Below are positions 34,996-42,778 of a stretch of 64,000 nt of DNA, piece after piece. The notes beneath the pieces are model-generated. The model searched no databases. It saw only the letters and a list, made by a program, of their open reading frames with translations, and had not been told where the DNA came from. Made by a program: the position numbers and the translations under genes. Each line of letters begins with the position of its first letter. The stretch's first letter is position 1. Source of the DNA: Hymenobacter cheonanensis (lineage in GTDB: Bacteria > Bacteroidota > Bacteroidia > Cytophagales > Hymenobacteraceae); the NCBI RefSeq assembly GCF_030581075.1, contig NZ_JAUQSW010000006.1:62001-126000 (forward strand), read 5' to 3'.

Positions 34996-35704
34996 ATGTT
35001 CCCCCGCCTGCTAATTAGCCTGCTCGCCCTACTGCTCCCCCTGGCCGCCGCTGCCCAAACGGCCAGCGGCCGCGTCATTGTCCGCAGCACGGGCGCCCCG
35101 CTGCCCCAGGCTACCGTGCGCCTTGATGGCCAGCCCGCCGGCACCAGTACCGATGCGGCGGGCCACTTTAGCTTGCCGCTAGGGGGCGCGCCGCCCACGG
35201 CGCGGCTCATCATCTCGCACCTTGGGTATCAGTCGCAGGCATTGCCCCTCGGCCAGCTCGGCGCCCCGGTGGCACTGGAAGAGCTGACGTATCAGATTGG
35301 CGAGGTGGTGGTTACGTACGAAAGTATTCGCAAGCTGCTGCTCAGAAAATGGAAAATTGACGATGGCTCCATCGTGGCCGTAGCGGATAATTTTATTGCT
35401 GACCTGCACAAAAACAGATTCGCTCAAGGCAAAGAAGTTTCTCGAAAACCCCAGCGGCGTGCGCTCAGCCTTGAAGCTGGCGCGCCTGATATTTCTGGAT
35501 GATGGCACGGTGAAAGTAAAAATGCTGGTTTTCGGCGCTAAAGCCAAGTGGCAGCTCGATGAGGGGCAGCACACGCTGCACGTAGTGGGCGCGAAGGGCA
35601 ACGACGAGGCCCTAACCGTAGTTGAGCTGACGGCTAACCGCCTGGTTATTCACGATGCCGCCAACCCAAGTCGGCAAAATGAAGTGTACGTGCCGGTTGA
35701 CTAG
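34996..35704 (+). pseudogene. Carboxypeptidase-regulatory/lipocalin-like protein, frameshifted
   Basis: One gene split in two frames. It starts MFPRLLISLLALLLPLAAAA, a signal peptide, then a carboxypeptidase-regulatory domain (GRVIVRSTGAPLPQATVRLD, LGYQSQALPLGQLGAPVALE) ending GEVVVTYESI. After LLLRKWKIDDGSIVAVADNF the A5 run at 35410-35414 shifts the frame. The rest continues as DSLKAKKFLENPSGVRSALK and LIFLDDGTVKVKMLVFGAKA, then WQLDEGQHTLHVVGAKGNDE, which is lipocalin-like. One added or lost A would restore it. It may be a true lesion, a sequencing error or slippage. Confidence 0.65.
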
Positions 35705-35777
35705 TTTTGGTCGGCATCTTTCTGCCTAACTTAGGCCCGGCAATTACTTTACCCACCGCTTAGTAGTACTGGTATCC

Positions 35778-36029
35778 ATGAAAAAGTCCCTGCTCGCCCT
35801 CACTTTGCTGGCCTCGGCCGCCACCGCCTTCGCCCACGACGGCGACAAGCCCGCCAAAGGCAAAAAAGCCGACCACTGCACCGGCGTAGCCGCCGCCAAA
35901 TGCGAGAAAGGTATGGCTAGCACCAGCATGGCCGGCATGCCCGCCTGCTGCCGCGCCAAAATGGCCGCCGCCAAGGCTAGCCCATCCGCCACGGCCGAAG
36001 TAAAAGCCGCGGCAGTGAAGTCGCTGTAA
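35778..36029 (+). CDS. Small secreted cysteine-rich protein
   Basis: An 83-residue protein. MKKSLLALTLLASAATAFAH is a signal peptide cleaved near AFAH. The mature part is basic with DHCTGVAAAKCEKGM and MPACCRAKMAAAKAS: four cysteines, an HC pair and a CC pair, which would suit metal binding. No family was recognised. A strong terminator follows. Confidence 0.65.
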   Translation: MKKSLLALTLLASAATAFAHDGDKPAKGKKADHCTGVAAAKCEKGMASTSMAGMPACCRAKMAAAKASPSATAEVKAAAVKSL

Positions 36030-36060
36030 GCACTTCGCATTAAAGCAACAAGAACTACTG

Positions 36061-36088
36061 AAAAGCCGCTCGTTTGGGCGGCTTTTTT
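36061..36088 (+). terminator. Terminator after the cysteine-rich gene
   Basis: AAAAGCCGC pairs with GCGGCTTTTTT over a short loop of about 8 bases, with a T-run at the end. It lies 32 bases after the stop codon. Confidence 0.75.
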
Positions 36089-36119
36089 AATTCATAATTC
36101 TACCAGGAGTTAAAGGCTA

Positions 36120-36611
36120 ATGACAACAATCGAAGTGCTTACGCGCATTAAGGCTCCACAGGCACGCTGCTTTTATTTAGCTTTGAGCGTTGATTTACAT
36201 GCGGTTTCGGCCCGGCAAACTAAAGAGGAAATAATAGCCGGTGTACGCAGTGGCGTCTTGCAACTCAACGATTCGGTTACCTTCCGAGCGCGGCATTTTG
36301 GCATTTGGCAAACGCTAACCAGTAAAATCACTGAGTTCCAGGCCACCTGTTACTTTCGAGATGAAATGCAGCAAGGTGCCTTCAAGAGCATGTGGCACGG
36401 GCATTATTTCGAGCAGGAAGGGCCCACTGTACTCATGCGAGATGTTTTTGTCTTTACCTCACCATTGGGCTGGCTAGGTAGGCTAGTAGATGCGTTGGTG
36501 CTGAAGCGATATATGCGCCAGTTTCTAGTGCAGCGCGGATTAGTGGTAAAGCAATATGCTGAATCAGATGATTGGCAATCAGTGCTTCCTGCGAATTTAC
36601 TGAGTAATTGA
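36120..36611 (+). CDS. SRPBCC-family ligand-binding protein
   Basis: A 163-residue protein of lower GC than its neighbours. TTIEVLTRIKAPQARCFYLA is the opening strand and helix, LQLNDSVTFRARHFGIWQTL is the second region, and YFRDEMQQGAFKSMWHGHYF with TVLMRDVFVFTSPLGWLGRL is the C-terminal helix entrance. The START/Bet v 1 (SRPBCC) fold binds hydrophobic ligands or makes cell-cell contact in some families. Ligand and role are unknown. Confidence 0.8.
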   Translation: MTTIEVLTRIKAPQARCFYLALSVDLHAVSARQTKEEIIAGVRSGVLQLNDSVTFRARHFGIWQTLTSKITEFQATCYFRDEMQQGAFKSMWHGHYFEQEGPTVLMRDVFVFTSPLGWLGRLVDALVLKRYMRQFLVQRGLVVKQYAESDDWQSVLPANLLSN

Positions 36612-36764
36612 ATCGAGTAAAAGGGTTGCTAAAGTTGCCCGGCGAGCCAATAGTAGCACCCTCGTTAGCGCCCAGCTTGAGTTAAGTAAGCAAAACAGTT
36701 TTTGACCGCTTCAAAAAATGGTTTTGTACTTAACTTAGCCCCCGAATTGACTTATTCTTATAAA

Positions 36765-37217
36765 ATGAAAAGAGCTATACTCTTCATTGCTACCTTTTTC
36801 TGCGTCACCTTTACTTCTCACGCTCAAGCCCCCAATAAGGAATTGGCCGCCGCCGTCCTGAAAAAAAACCTGGCGGCGGCCGAAACGCTGCTCACCGGCG
36901 GCGCTAACCCCAACGCCGTAATTGAGGTAGTGCCGGGGTTTCCGACGACCTACCTCGTCACGGCCGCCAGCGGCGGTAGCCTCGACCTGGTGAAGCTGCT
37001 GCTCAAGCACAAGGCGCAGGTCAACCAGCCCGACGGCTTCAAGATGACGGCCCTGATGGCCGCCGCCGGCAAAGGCAACAAAGCTCTCGTAGACCTGCTA
37101 CTAGCCAGCGGCGCCGATGCCAAAGCCAAAGACGAGGACGGCAAGGACGCCCTGGCCCTGGCTAAAGAAGCCGGCAACCCAGAGGTAATAGCGCTGCTGG
37201 AGCAGAAGCAGAAGTAA
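36765..37217 (+). CDS. Secreted ankyrin-repeat protein
   Basis: A 150-residue protein. MKRAILFIATFFCVTFTSHA and the following QA form a signal peptide; this and the adjacent ATG set the start at 36765. Three to four ankyrin repeats follow: KNLAAAETLLTGGANPNAVI, GGSLDLVKLLLKHKAQVNQP, GNKALVDLLLASGADAKAKD and GKDALALAKEAGNPEVIALL. Ankyrin repeats bind proteins; a periplasmic partner is likely. A hairpin follows at 37258. Confidence 0.9.
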   Translation: MKRAILFIATFFCVTFTSHAQAPNKELAAAVLKKNLAAAETLLTGGANPNAVIEVVPGFPTTYLVTAASGGSLDLVKLLLKHKAQVNQPDGFKMTALMAAAGKGNKALVDLLLASGADAKAKDEDGKDALALAKEAGNPEVIALLEQKQK

Positions 37218-37257
37218 TCGTCCATAAGTGCCTGGTAAACAAAGTTAAAGAGGGTCA

Positions 37258-37284
37258 GGAGGGGCAGGTCACGCTTGCCCCTCC
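37258..37284 (+). terminator. Hairpin after ankyrin gene
   Basis: GGAGGGGCA and TGCCCCTCC form a perfect 9-bp stem with a 9-base loop, 40 bases after the stop. There is no T-run. Confidence 0.4.
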
Positions 37285-37440
37285 AGGGGCGCGGGGCATT
37301 TTCTTGGGCTCTGGCGCGGCTGCCACGTGGCGGCCGCGCCAGAGCAGGCCGCTATGGTCGGCAATTGCCCCAAACAGCAGGGGCAGCAGTGCCCTGCCCA
37401 CTAGCCCCGGCGCCTGGCCCGGTGGCTGCCGGCCCTGGGC

Positions 37441-37472
37441 CTTGGGGTAGTAGCTACGGCCGCTTACCTTTG
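37441..37472 (+). promoter_or_regulatory. Promoter of the AraC gene
   Basis: TTG at 37442-37444, 20 bases, then TACCTTTG (37465-37472), an exact -7 box. The start codon is at 37492, so the leader would be only about 13 bases. Confidence 0.55.
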
Positions 37473-37491
37473 ATTTTTACAGCTGCCTGCT

Positions 37492-38421
37492 ATGAAGCCG
37501 GATTCACTTGAAGAGTTTTACAGTAAGTTCAAGCCGGGCACGGCTGCCGGGCCCGGCCCGGCCGAGGCGCCGGACCGGGCGCGCGAAATAGGCCACTTCA
37601 ACGTCTTCCGGGTGGCCGACCTGATGGTGGATTACCGCCACCGGCCCCCGATGACCTTCGACCGGCGGGCGTTCTACAAAATCAGCCTGATTCGCGGGCG
37701 CAGCCGGGTCGAGAATGCCGACAAGGTCGTGGACATTGCCCGCAGCGGCTTGTGGTTTGCCACCTCGCGCGTGCCTTACCGCTGGCTGCCGCAAGACCTA
37801 AACCAGGCCGGCTATTTCTGCATTTTTACCGACGGTTTTTTGCTGCCTGCCAAGAGCGGGGTAGTGCTGGAAGAGCTGCCGGTATTCCAGCCCGGCACCT
37901 GCCCGGTGCTGGAAGTAACGGATGAAGAATACGCTGCTATCAAGCTCATTTTCGAGAAGATGTTTCGGGAGATAAATTCCGACTACGCCTACAAGTACGA
38001 CCTGCTGCGCACCTACCTGCTCGAGCTGATTCATGCGGGCCAGAAGCTGCTGCCAGCGCCGGGGCCGGCGCTGGCCCACAAGGCCCCGGCCCGGCTCACG
38101 GCCTTGTTTGGCGAGCTGCTGGAGCGGCAGTTTCCGCTCGAAATGCCGCAGCAGCGCCTGCGCCTGCGCACGGCCGCCGACTACGCCAGCGCGCTGGCCG
38201 TGCACGTCAACCACCTCAACCGAGTGCTGAAGGAAACCACCGGCCGCACCACCACCGCCCTCATCGGCGGCCGGCTAGCCCAGGAGGCCAAGGTATTGCT
38301 GAAGCAAACAAACTGGAACATCTCGGAAATTGCCGACAGCCTGGGCTTTACCGATGTGGCCCACTTCTGCCACTTTTTCAAGCGTCAGACGGGGCTGGCC
38401 CCCGGCGCCTTTCGGGAGTAG
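37492..38421 (+). CDS. AraC-family transcriptional regulator
   Basis: A 309-residue regulator. The N-terminal half is a sensor with no identified ligand; LLPAKSGVVLEELPVFQPGT and YDLLRTYLLELIHAGQKLLP link to the DNA-binding part. The C-terminal third is a double helix-turn-helix: VNHLNRVLKETTGRTTTALI, then WNISEIADSLGFTDVAHFCH and FFKRQTGLAPGAFRE. Such regulators often act on adjacent genes; the nearest candidate is itself or thyA, but no operator pair is obvious. Upstream there is a good promoter, with a terminator-like hairpin after. Confidence 0.9.
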   Translation: MKPDSLEEFYSKFKPGTAAGPGPAEAPDRAREIGHFNVFRVADLMVDYRHRPPMTFDRRAFYKISLIRGRSRVENADKVVDIARSGLWFATSRVPYRWLPQDLNQAGYFCIFTDGFLLPAKSGVVLEELPVFQPGTCPVLEVTDEEYAAIKLIFEKMFREINSDYAYKYDLLRTYLLELIHAGQKLLPAPGPALAHKAPARLTALFGELLERQFPLEMPQQRLRLRTAADYASALAVHVNHLNRVLKETTGRTTTALIGGRLAQEAKVLLKQTNWNISEIADSLGFTDVAHFCHFFKRQTGLAPGAFRE

Positions 38422-38502
38422 CAGCTTGTTTGAATCAGACAGTTGGGCTTTGGCTATGGCCGTGGGCGCCCTGGCGGCGTGGCTAGCCCGTTGGTAGCTT
38501 TG

Positions 38503-38527
38503 CAGGGCCGCCGGGCGGCCCTGTTTT
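38503..38527 (+). terminator. Hairpin plus T-run before thyA
   Basis: CAGGGCCGC and GCGGCCCTG form a perfect 9-bp stem with a 3-base loop, followed by TTTTG. A TAGCTTTG -7 box (38495-38502) overlaps its start. It is either the AraC terminator or an attenuator of the thyA leader; the arrangement allows both. Confidence 0.5.
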
Positions 38528-38580
38528 GTTGGGTCGGATGCCTGACCGGCAAGTTTAAGTAGTTGTTATAAAAATTGTCC

Positions 38581-39375
38581 ATGCGCCAGTACCAAGCCCT
38601 TCTGCAACAGATTCTCGACCACGGCACCCTCAAAACCGACCGCACGGGCACGGGCACGCTGTCGGTTTTTGGCCCGCAGATGCGCTTCAGCCTGGCCGAG
38701 GGCTTTCCGCTGGTCACCACCAAGAAGGTGCACCTCAAGAGTATTATTTACGAGCTGCTGTGGTTTTTGAAGGGTGATACCAACATTGCCTACCTGAAGG
38801 AGCACGGCGTGAAAATCTGGGACGAGTGGGCCGACGAAAACGGTGACCTCGGCCCGGTGTACGGCTACCAGTGGCGCAGCTGGCCCGACGGCCACGGCGG
38901 CTACATCGACCAGATGGCGCAGATTATCAGCCAGCTAAAAACCCAGCCCGACTCGCGCCGCATGGTGGTGAGCGCCTGGAACGTGGCCGACCTGCCCCGC
39001 ATGAAGCTGCCCGCCTGCCACGCGCTGTTCCAGTTTTACGTAGCCGATGGCAAGCTCAGCTGCCAGCTCTACCAGCGCTCGGCCGACGTGTTTCTGGGCG
39101 TGCCCTTCAATATTGCTTCCTACGCGCTGCTCACCCTGATGGTGGCCCAGGTAACGGGCCTGCAGCCCGGCGAGTTTATCTGGACCGGCGGCGATACTCA
39201 CCTCTACAGCAACCACTTGGAGCAGGCGCGCGCGCAGCTAGGGCGCGCGCCGCGCCCGCTGCCCACCATGCGCCTCAACCCGGCCGTGACGGACCTCTTC
39301 GGCTTTCGCTACGAAGATTTTCAGCTGGAAAACTATGACCCCTGGCCGGCCATCAAAGCGCCCGTTGCGGTTTGA
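38581..39375 (+). CDS. thyA: Thymidylate synthase
   Basis: A 264-residue enzyme that makes dTMP from dUMP with methylene-tetrahydrofolate. [20 protein letters not shown] opens as in E. coli ThyA, which is also 264 residues, so the start is the ATG at 38581 rather than the TTG two codons earlier. Cys146 in [20 protein letters not shown] is the nucleophile. [20 protein letters not shown] is the folate-site helix and [16 protein letters not shown] follows. The enzyme is complete, with no intein or fusion. Confidence 0.96.
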   Translation: MRQYQALLQQILDHGTLKTDRTGTGTLSVFGPQMRFSLAEGFPLVTTKKVHLKSIIYELLWFLKGDTNIAYLKEHGVKIWDEWADENGDLGPVYGYQWRSWPDGHGGYIDQMAQIISQLKTQPDSRRMVVSAWNVADLPRMKLPACHALFQFYVADGKLSCQLYQRSADVFLGVPFNIASYALLTLMVAQVTGLQPGEFIWTGGDTHLYSNHLEQARAQLGRAPRPLPTMRLNPAVTDLFGFRYEDFQLENYDPWPAIKAPVAV

Positions 39376-39517
39376 GTAAAGGCATTCGGTAAGGATAAGG
39401 CGAGATTGAACTAGCGCAGCCAGCAATTGGACGAAACTAATTGCAATGGTTGAGTTAAAAGAAAGAGCTTTGCAGCCGCTATACTGCGCTGCTCCGCCTT
39501 TTATTCTGCTATCATCT

Positions 39518-39745
39518 ATGCTTTCGCCTACGCCTATCAGCACTCACCTCTCGGTTGAGCACCGGGCCTTCGTGGCCTTGTATGCCCTGCAAATCGGCCA
39601 GTTGTCCCGCCAGGCCATTCTGAGTACCTACGACGTCACCGACGCCGACCTCGCGTTTTATCACGCCGCCTGGCTGGAGCTGCAAGCCAACCACGCCGAC
39701 CGCAACCGGCCAATTTCCCGAATCAGCTTAAGCGAGGATGTGTAA
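39518..39745 (+). CDS. Small protein of unknown function
   Basis: A 75-residue protein that starts MLSPTPISTHLSVEHRAFVA and has a helical centre (LYALQIGQLSRQAILSTYDV, ADLAFYHAAWLELQANHADR). No signal peptide or known domain is seen. The upstream ATG at 39446 would add 24 residues with poor coding character, so the shorter start is used. A terminator hairpin overlaps its stop region. Confidence 0.5.
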   Translation: MLSPTPISTHLSVEHRAFVALYALQIGQLSRQAILSTYDVTDADLAFYHAAWLELQANHADRNRPISRISLSEDV

Positions 39746-39774
39746 TATTTTGCACTTTGCAAATATTATTTTTA
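39744..39774 (+). terminator. AT-rich terminator after small gene
   Basis: AATATTTTGC and GCAAATATT pair with one bulge around a short loop, followed by ATTTTTA. It overlaps the stop codon of the 75-residue protein gene. Confidence 0.55.
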
Positions 39775-39881
39775 CTTACCAGAATAAGGTGACGGGCCCT
39801 GATGGGCGCGGGCGGCCGTAGGCCCGCGCCCCAAGCGCCTGGGGCGGCGTAACTTGCCGGCATGAGACGTGCCGCAGCAAA

Positions 39882-40394
39882 ATGAGGAAGTGGGCACTAG
39901 TAGGCGCATGGCTGCTGGGCGCCGGGGCCGCCCGCGCCCAAAGCGGCTATGCCGCGCCCGGCTTCCCGATGATGCCCGTGCGCCGCCCGCAGCCGCCCGA
40001 AGTGGTGGCGCCCCCGCTGGTTTCGCCGGTGCTGGCGCGCTTTTGGCACGAGGCCGACGCCGGCCGGCAGGCGGCGGGCCGCGACCAGTTTTTCCGGTTC
40101 GTGTCGGAGCAGGCCAAGTACCCGCCCGCTGCCCGCCCCGCCCCCGACCGCCCGCAGGACCTGCTGCCCACCGGCCGCATCCTGGTGAGCATCCGCGTGC
40201 GGGCCAATGGCTCGGTGCGCCAGCCGCCGCGCATTGTGCGCCGCGAGCTAGCCCGCCCCGAGGCCGACTACCCGCCCGCCGCCGTGCGCGCCCTCGACGC
40301 CGAGGCGCTGCGGGTGCTGGGCGCCCTGCGCTTCGTGCGCTCGGCGGCCCCCCAGGATTCGCTGCTGGTACCCATGCGCTTCATCACGGAGTGA
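39882..40394 (+). CDS. Periplasmic TonB C-terminal-like protein
   Basis: A 170-residue protein. MRKWALVGAWLLGAGAARAQ is a signal peptide. A proline-rich stretch (VRRPQPPEVVAPPL) is followed by a TonB C-terminal-like domain: QAKYPPAARPAPDRPQDLLP, GRILVSIRVRANGSVRQPPR and DAEALRVLGALRFVRSAA, where strand-turn-helix order fits TonB_C. The anchoring helix of true TonB is lacking because the signal is cleavable. It may work as a soluble energy-transducer-like or peptidoglycan-contact protein; no receptor is next to it. Confidence 0.65.
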   Translation: MRKWALVGAWLLGAGAARAQSGYAAPGFPMMPVRRPQPPEVVAPPLVSPVLARFWHEADAGRQAAGRDQFFRFVSEQAKYPPAARPAPDRPQDLLPTGRILVSIRVRANGSVRQPPRIVRRELARPEADYPPAAVRALDAEALRVLGALRFVRSAAPQDSLLVPMRFITE

Positions 40395-40484
40395 GGCGGG
40401 GCCAGCGTGGCGCAGTAGGAGTGAGCTAGGGGGTTACTTTCGTGCCGGGTCGGTGGTCGGCTCTGCTGTTGCTGCCCGTTGCCG

Positions 40485-41879
40485 ATGATGCGTTTACTTC
40501 GCTACCTGCTTTTCGCCGCCTGCTGCCCCGCTTTTGCGGCGCAGGCCCAGCAGCTGACCCTGGTGCACGCCAACGTGGTAGATGTGGCCACCGGCGCCAT
40601 CCGGCCCAACCAAACGGTGGTTATTCAGGGCCGTCGTATCGTGCGGGTAGAAAGCGGAAGCAGTGCGCTGCCCACCGGGGGCCGGGTAGTTGATGCCGCC
40701 GGCCAGTACCTGCTGCCGGGGCTGTGGGATATGCACACTCACGTGTATTTCGACGGTACCGCGCAGGCCGGCACCGACCTGATTTTGCCGCTGCTGCTGG
40801 CCAATGGCATCACCGGCATCCGCGACATGGGCAGCCAGCTCGATTCCATCTTGCGGGCCCGTGCCGAGGTGGCGGCCCACCGCTGGCTAGGGCCGCGCCT
40901 GGTGGTGTCGGGGCCGATGCTCGACGGGCCCAAATCGCCTTACCAGGCGGCCATTGCCGTGGCGACGCCCGAAGACGGCCGCCGGGCGGTAAACATGCTC
41001 AAGGCACGGGGCGTCGATTTCATCAAGGTGCAGTCGTACGTGCCGCGGGCGGCCTACTTCGCTATTGCCGCCGAGGCCCGGAAAGTGGGGCTGCCCCTGG
41101 AAGGCCACGTGCCCGACGCCGTGCGCGCCCGCGAGGCCATTGCGGCGGGCCAGCGCACGTTTGAGCACCTGATTGGCATTTTCGAAGCCAGCTCGCCCGA
41201 TGAGGACAAGTACGTGAGCGGCAGCAGTAAGTCGCCGGGTCGGTTTCTGGCCACGTATGACGCCCGGCGCGAGGCCGCCATCATCCGGCAGCTGGCGGCG
41301 GCTCACGTCTGGCAATGCCCCACCTTGTTTTGGGAGCGGGGCCAGTGGCTGGTCGATGCCATCGACTGGCGCGCCGACTCGGCCGGGCTGGCCTACGCCG
41401 GGCGCAGCTGGGTTGCGCAGCGCTGGCCCAGGTCGCAGCAAGGCATTGCCAAAACTATGGACTACGAGCCCCTGGCGGTGCGCGAAAAATTTGTGGCCCA
41501 CGAGCTGGCAATGGTGCGCCGGCTGCACGCCGCGCGGGTCGAATTCCTGGCCGGCACCGATGCCCCGGCCGGCGTCGACCTCATTCCTGGCCTGAGCTTG
41601 CACCAGGAGCTGCAACGTTTCGTGGAAGCGGGCTTCACGCCGCTGCAGGCCCTGCAAACGGCCACGCTCAACCCGGCCCGGTTCTACCACCGCCTCCAGG
41701 ATTTTGGCTCGGTGCAGCCCGGCCGGTTGGCCGACTTGCTCTTGCTGCGCGCCAACCCCCTGGCCGATATTGCCAATACCCGCCAGATTGCCGGCGTCAT
41801 TGCCGATGGCCGCTACCTTTCGCGCCCCGCCCTCGACAGCCTCCAAGCCAAGCTGCGGCAGGTGGCGGCGAGTAAGTGA
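40485..41879 (+). CDS. Secreted metal-dependent amidohydrolase
   Basis: A 464-residue amidohydrolase. The signal peptide MMRLLRYLLFAACCPAFAAQ is followed by the strand NVVDVATGAIRPNQTVVIQG. DMHTHVYF gives the HxH metal site, VGLPLEGHVPDAVRAREAIA and RTFEHLIGIFEA carry further histidines, and VEFLAGTDAPAGVDLIPGLS has the catalytic aspartate. LHQELQRFVEAGFTPLQALQ ends the barrel. Imidazolonepropionase-like exported hydrolases use varied substrates; this one is unknown. Two adjacent ATGs make the exact start uncertain by one codon. Confidence 0.85.
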   Translation: MMRLLRYLLFAACCPAFAAQAQQLTLVHANVVDVATGAIRPNQTVVIQGRRIVRVESGSSALPTGGRVVDAAGQYLLPGLWDMHTHVYFDGTAQAGTDLILPLLLANGITGIRDMGSQLDSILRARAEVAAHRWLGPRLVVSGPMLDGPKSPYQAAIAVATPEDGRRAVNMLKARGVDFIKVQSYVPRAAYFAIAAEARKVGLPLEGHVPDAVRAREAIAAGQRTFEHLIGIFEASSPDEDKYVSGSSKSPGRFLATYDARREAAIIRQLAAAHVWQCPTLFWERGQWLVDAIDWRADSAGLAYAGRSWVAQRWPRSQQGIAKTMDYEPLAVREKFVAHELAMVRRLHAARVEFLAGTDAPAGVDLIPGLSLHQELQRFVEAGFTPLQALQTATLNPARFYHRLQDFGSVQPGRLADLLLLRANPLADIANTRQIAGVIADGRYLSRPALDSLQAKLRQVAASK

Positions 41880-41905
41880 GGCTAGTAGAAAGAATTAGCT
41901 CAGCC

Positions 41906-42727
41906 CTATAACCCCCGCAGCAGCGCTGGCCACGGCGCGGCCAAGTCGCCCAAGCGGTGGCTTCCAACCTGCCGCACCAGCCGCACCGCCGCCACGTTAG
42001 CGGTAAACGCCGCGTCGGCAGCCAGCAGGTCGGCGGGCCGAAACAAGCCCTCCCAGGCTGGCAGCCCGGCGGCGCGGGCGGCGTGCAGAATGGCGGCCCG
42101 GCGCACGCCCGCCACGCAGCCGCTGGCCAGCGCGGGCGTAAAAAGCACGTCATCTTTTACCCAGAAAATGGCCGCCGCGCCTGCCTCGGCCACGTGCCCG
42201 GCCGCGTCGCAGAGGATAACCTCGTCGAGCCCGCGCTGCTGGCGCTCGTGGGCCGCCCGCACGTAAAGCCACGCCTGCGGCCCCTTGCAAAAGCTCAGCG
42301 GCGAGTAAACGGAGTGGTTTTCCTGGGCGAAAGCCACTTGCTGCAGCGGGCTTTCGTCGGGGGTAAAGGGCGCGGCGGTGGCTAGCCACTCGGCCGCGTC
42401 GGTAGTCGGGGTGTAGAGGCCGCCGCCGGCGCGCCACAGCTGCAGCCGCAGCCGGGCGGCGGGCCGACCTTGGGCGGCCACCAGCTGGGCCAGGGTAGCT
42501 TCCAGCGCCTCGGCCGTGGCCAGGGCGGCGGGCAGCGTGAGATAGAGTGCGGCGGCGGCCTGCTGCATGCGCGCCAGGTGGCCGCCCGCGTGGCGCAGGC
42601 GGCCGGCCATAAAAATCAGGGTTTCAAAAAAACCATCGCCGAAGACCAGCCCGCGGTTGGGCAAAGGCAGCTGAAAGGCCGTGGCCTCTTGTAATTCTCC
42701 GTTGAAAAGCAGCTTATTCACTTCCAT
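41906..42727 (-). CDS. Aminotransferase class IV (4-amino-4-deoxychorismate lyase-like)
   Basis: A 273-residue PLP enzyme. RGLVFGDGFFETLIFMAGRL is the family opening. Lys148 in YSPLSFCKGPQAWLYVRAAH is at the expected Schiff-base position, and GLDEVILCDAAGHVAEAGAA with ASGCVAGVRRAAIL completes the fold. The family includes ADC lyase (p-aminobenzoate for folate), D-amino acid and branched-chain aminotransferases. ADC lyase is the likeliest from size and the nearby dprA gene. It lies 51 bases after dprA, same strand, with AATCCG repeats between. Confidence 0.75.
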   Translation of the reverse strand: MEVNKLLFNGELQEATAFQLPLPNRGLVFGDGFFETLIFMAGRLRHAGGHLARMQQAAAALYLTLPAALATAEALEATLAQLVAAQGRPAARLRLQLWRAGGGLYTPTTDAAEWLATAAPFTPDESPLQQVAFAQENHSVYSPLSFCKGPQAWLYVRAAHERQQRGLDEVILCDAAGHVAEAGAAAIFWVKDDVLFTPALASGCVAGVRRAAILHAARAAGLPAWEGLFRPADLLAADAAFTANVAAVRLVRQVGSHRLGDLAAPWPALLRGL

Positions 42728-42736
42728 AGCAGCGCC

Positions 42737-42775
42737 CCCAAAATCCGATTAATCCGACCAATCCGAAAAATCCGC
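42737..42775. repeat. Short AATCCG tandem-like repeat
   Basis: AATCCGATTAATCCGACC followed by AATCCGAAAAATCCG gives four near-copies of AATCCG spaced 8-9 bases apart, in the dprA/aminotransferase gap. Similar runs are common in this phylum; the function is unknown. Confidence 0.6.
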
Positions 42776-42778
42776 GGT

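Noticed and set aside
37275..37511. 78-codon frame between ankyrin and AraC genes
   Set aside because: Overlaps the AraC promoter and start, has no motif, and is typical of GC-rich non-coding frames.
42737..42775. CRISPR-like spacing of AATCCG units
   Set aside because: Units are six bases with 2-3 base gaps: too short for a CRISPR repeat, and no cas gene is present.
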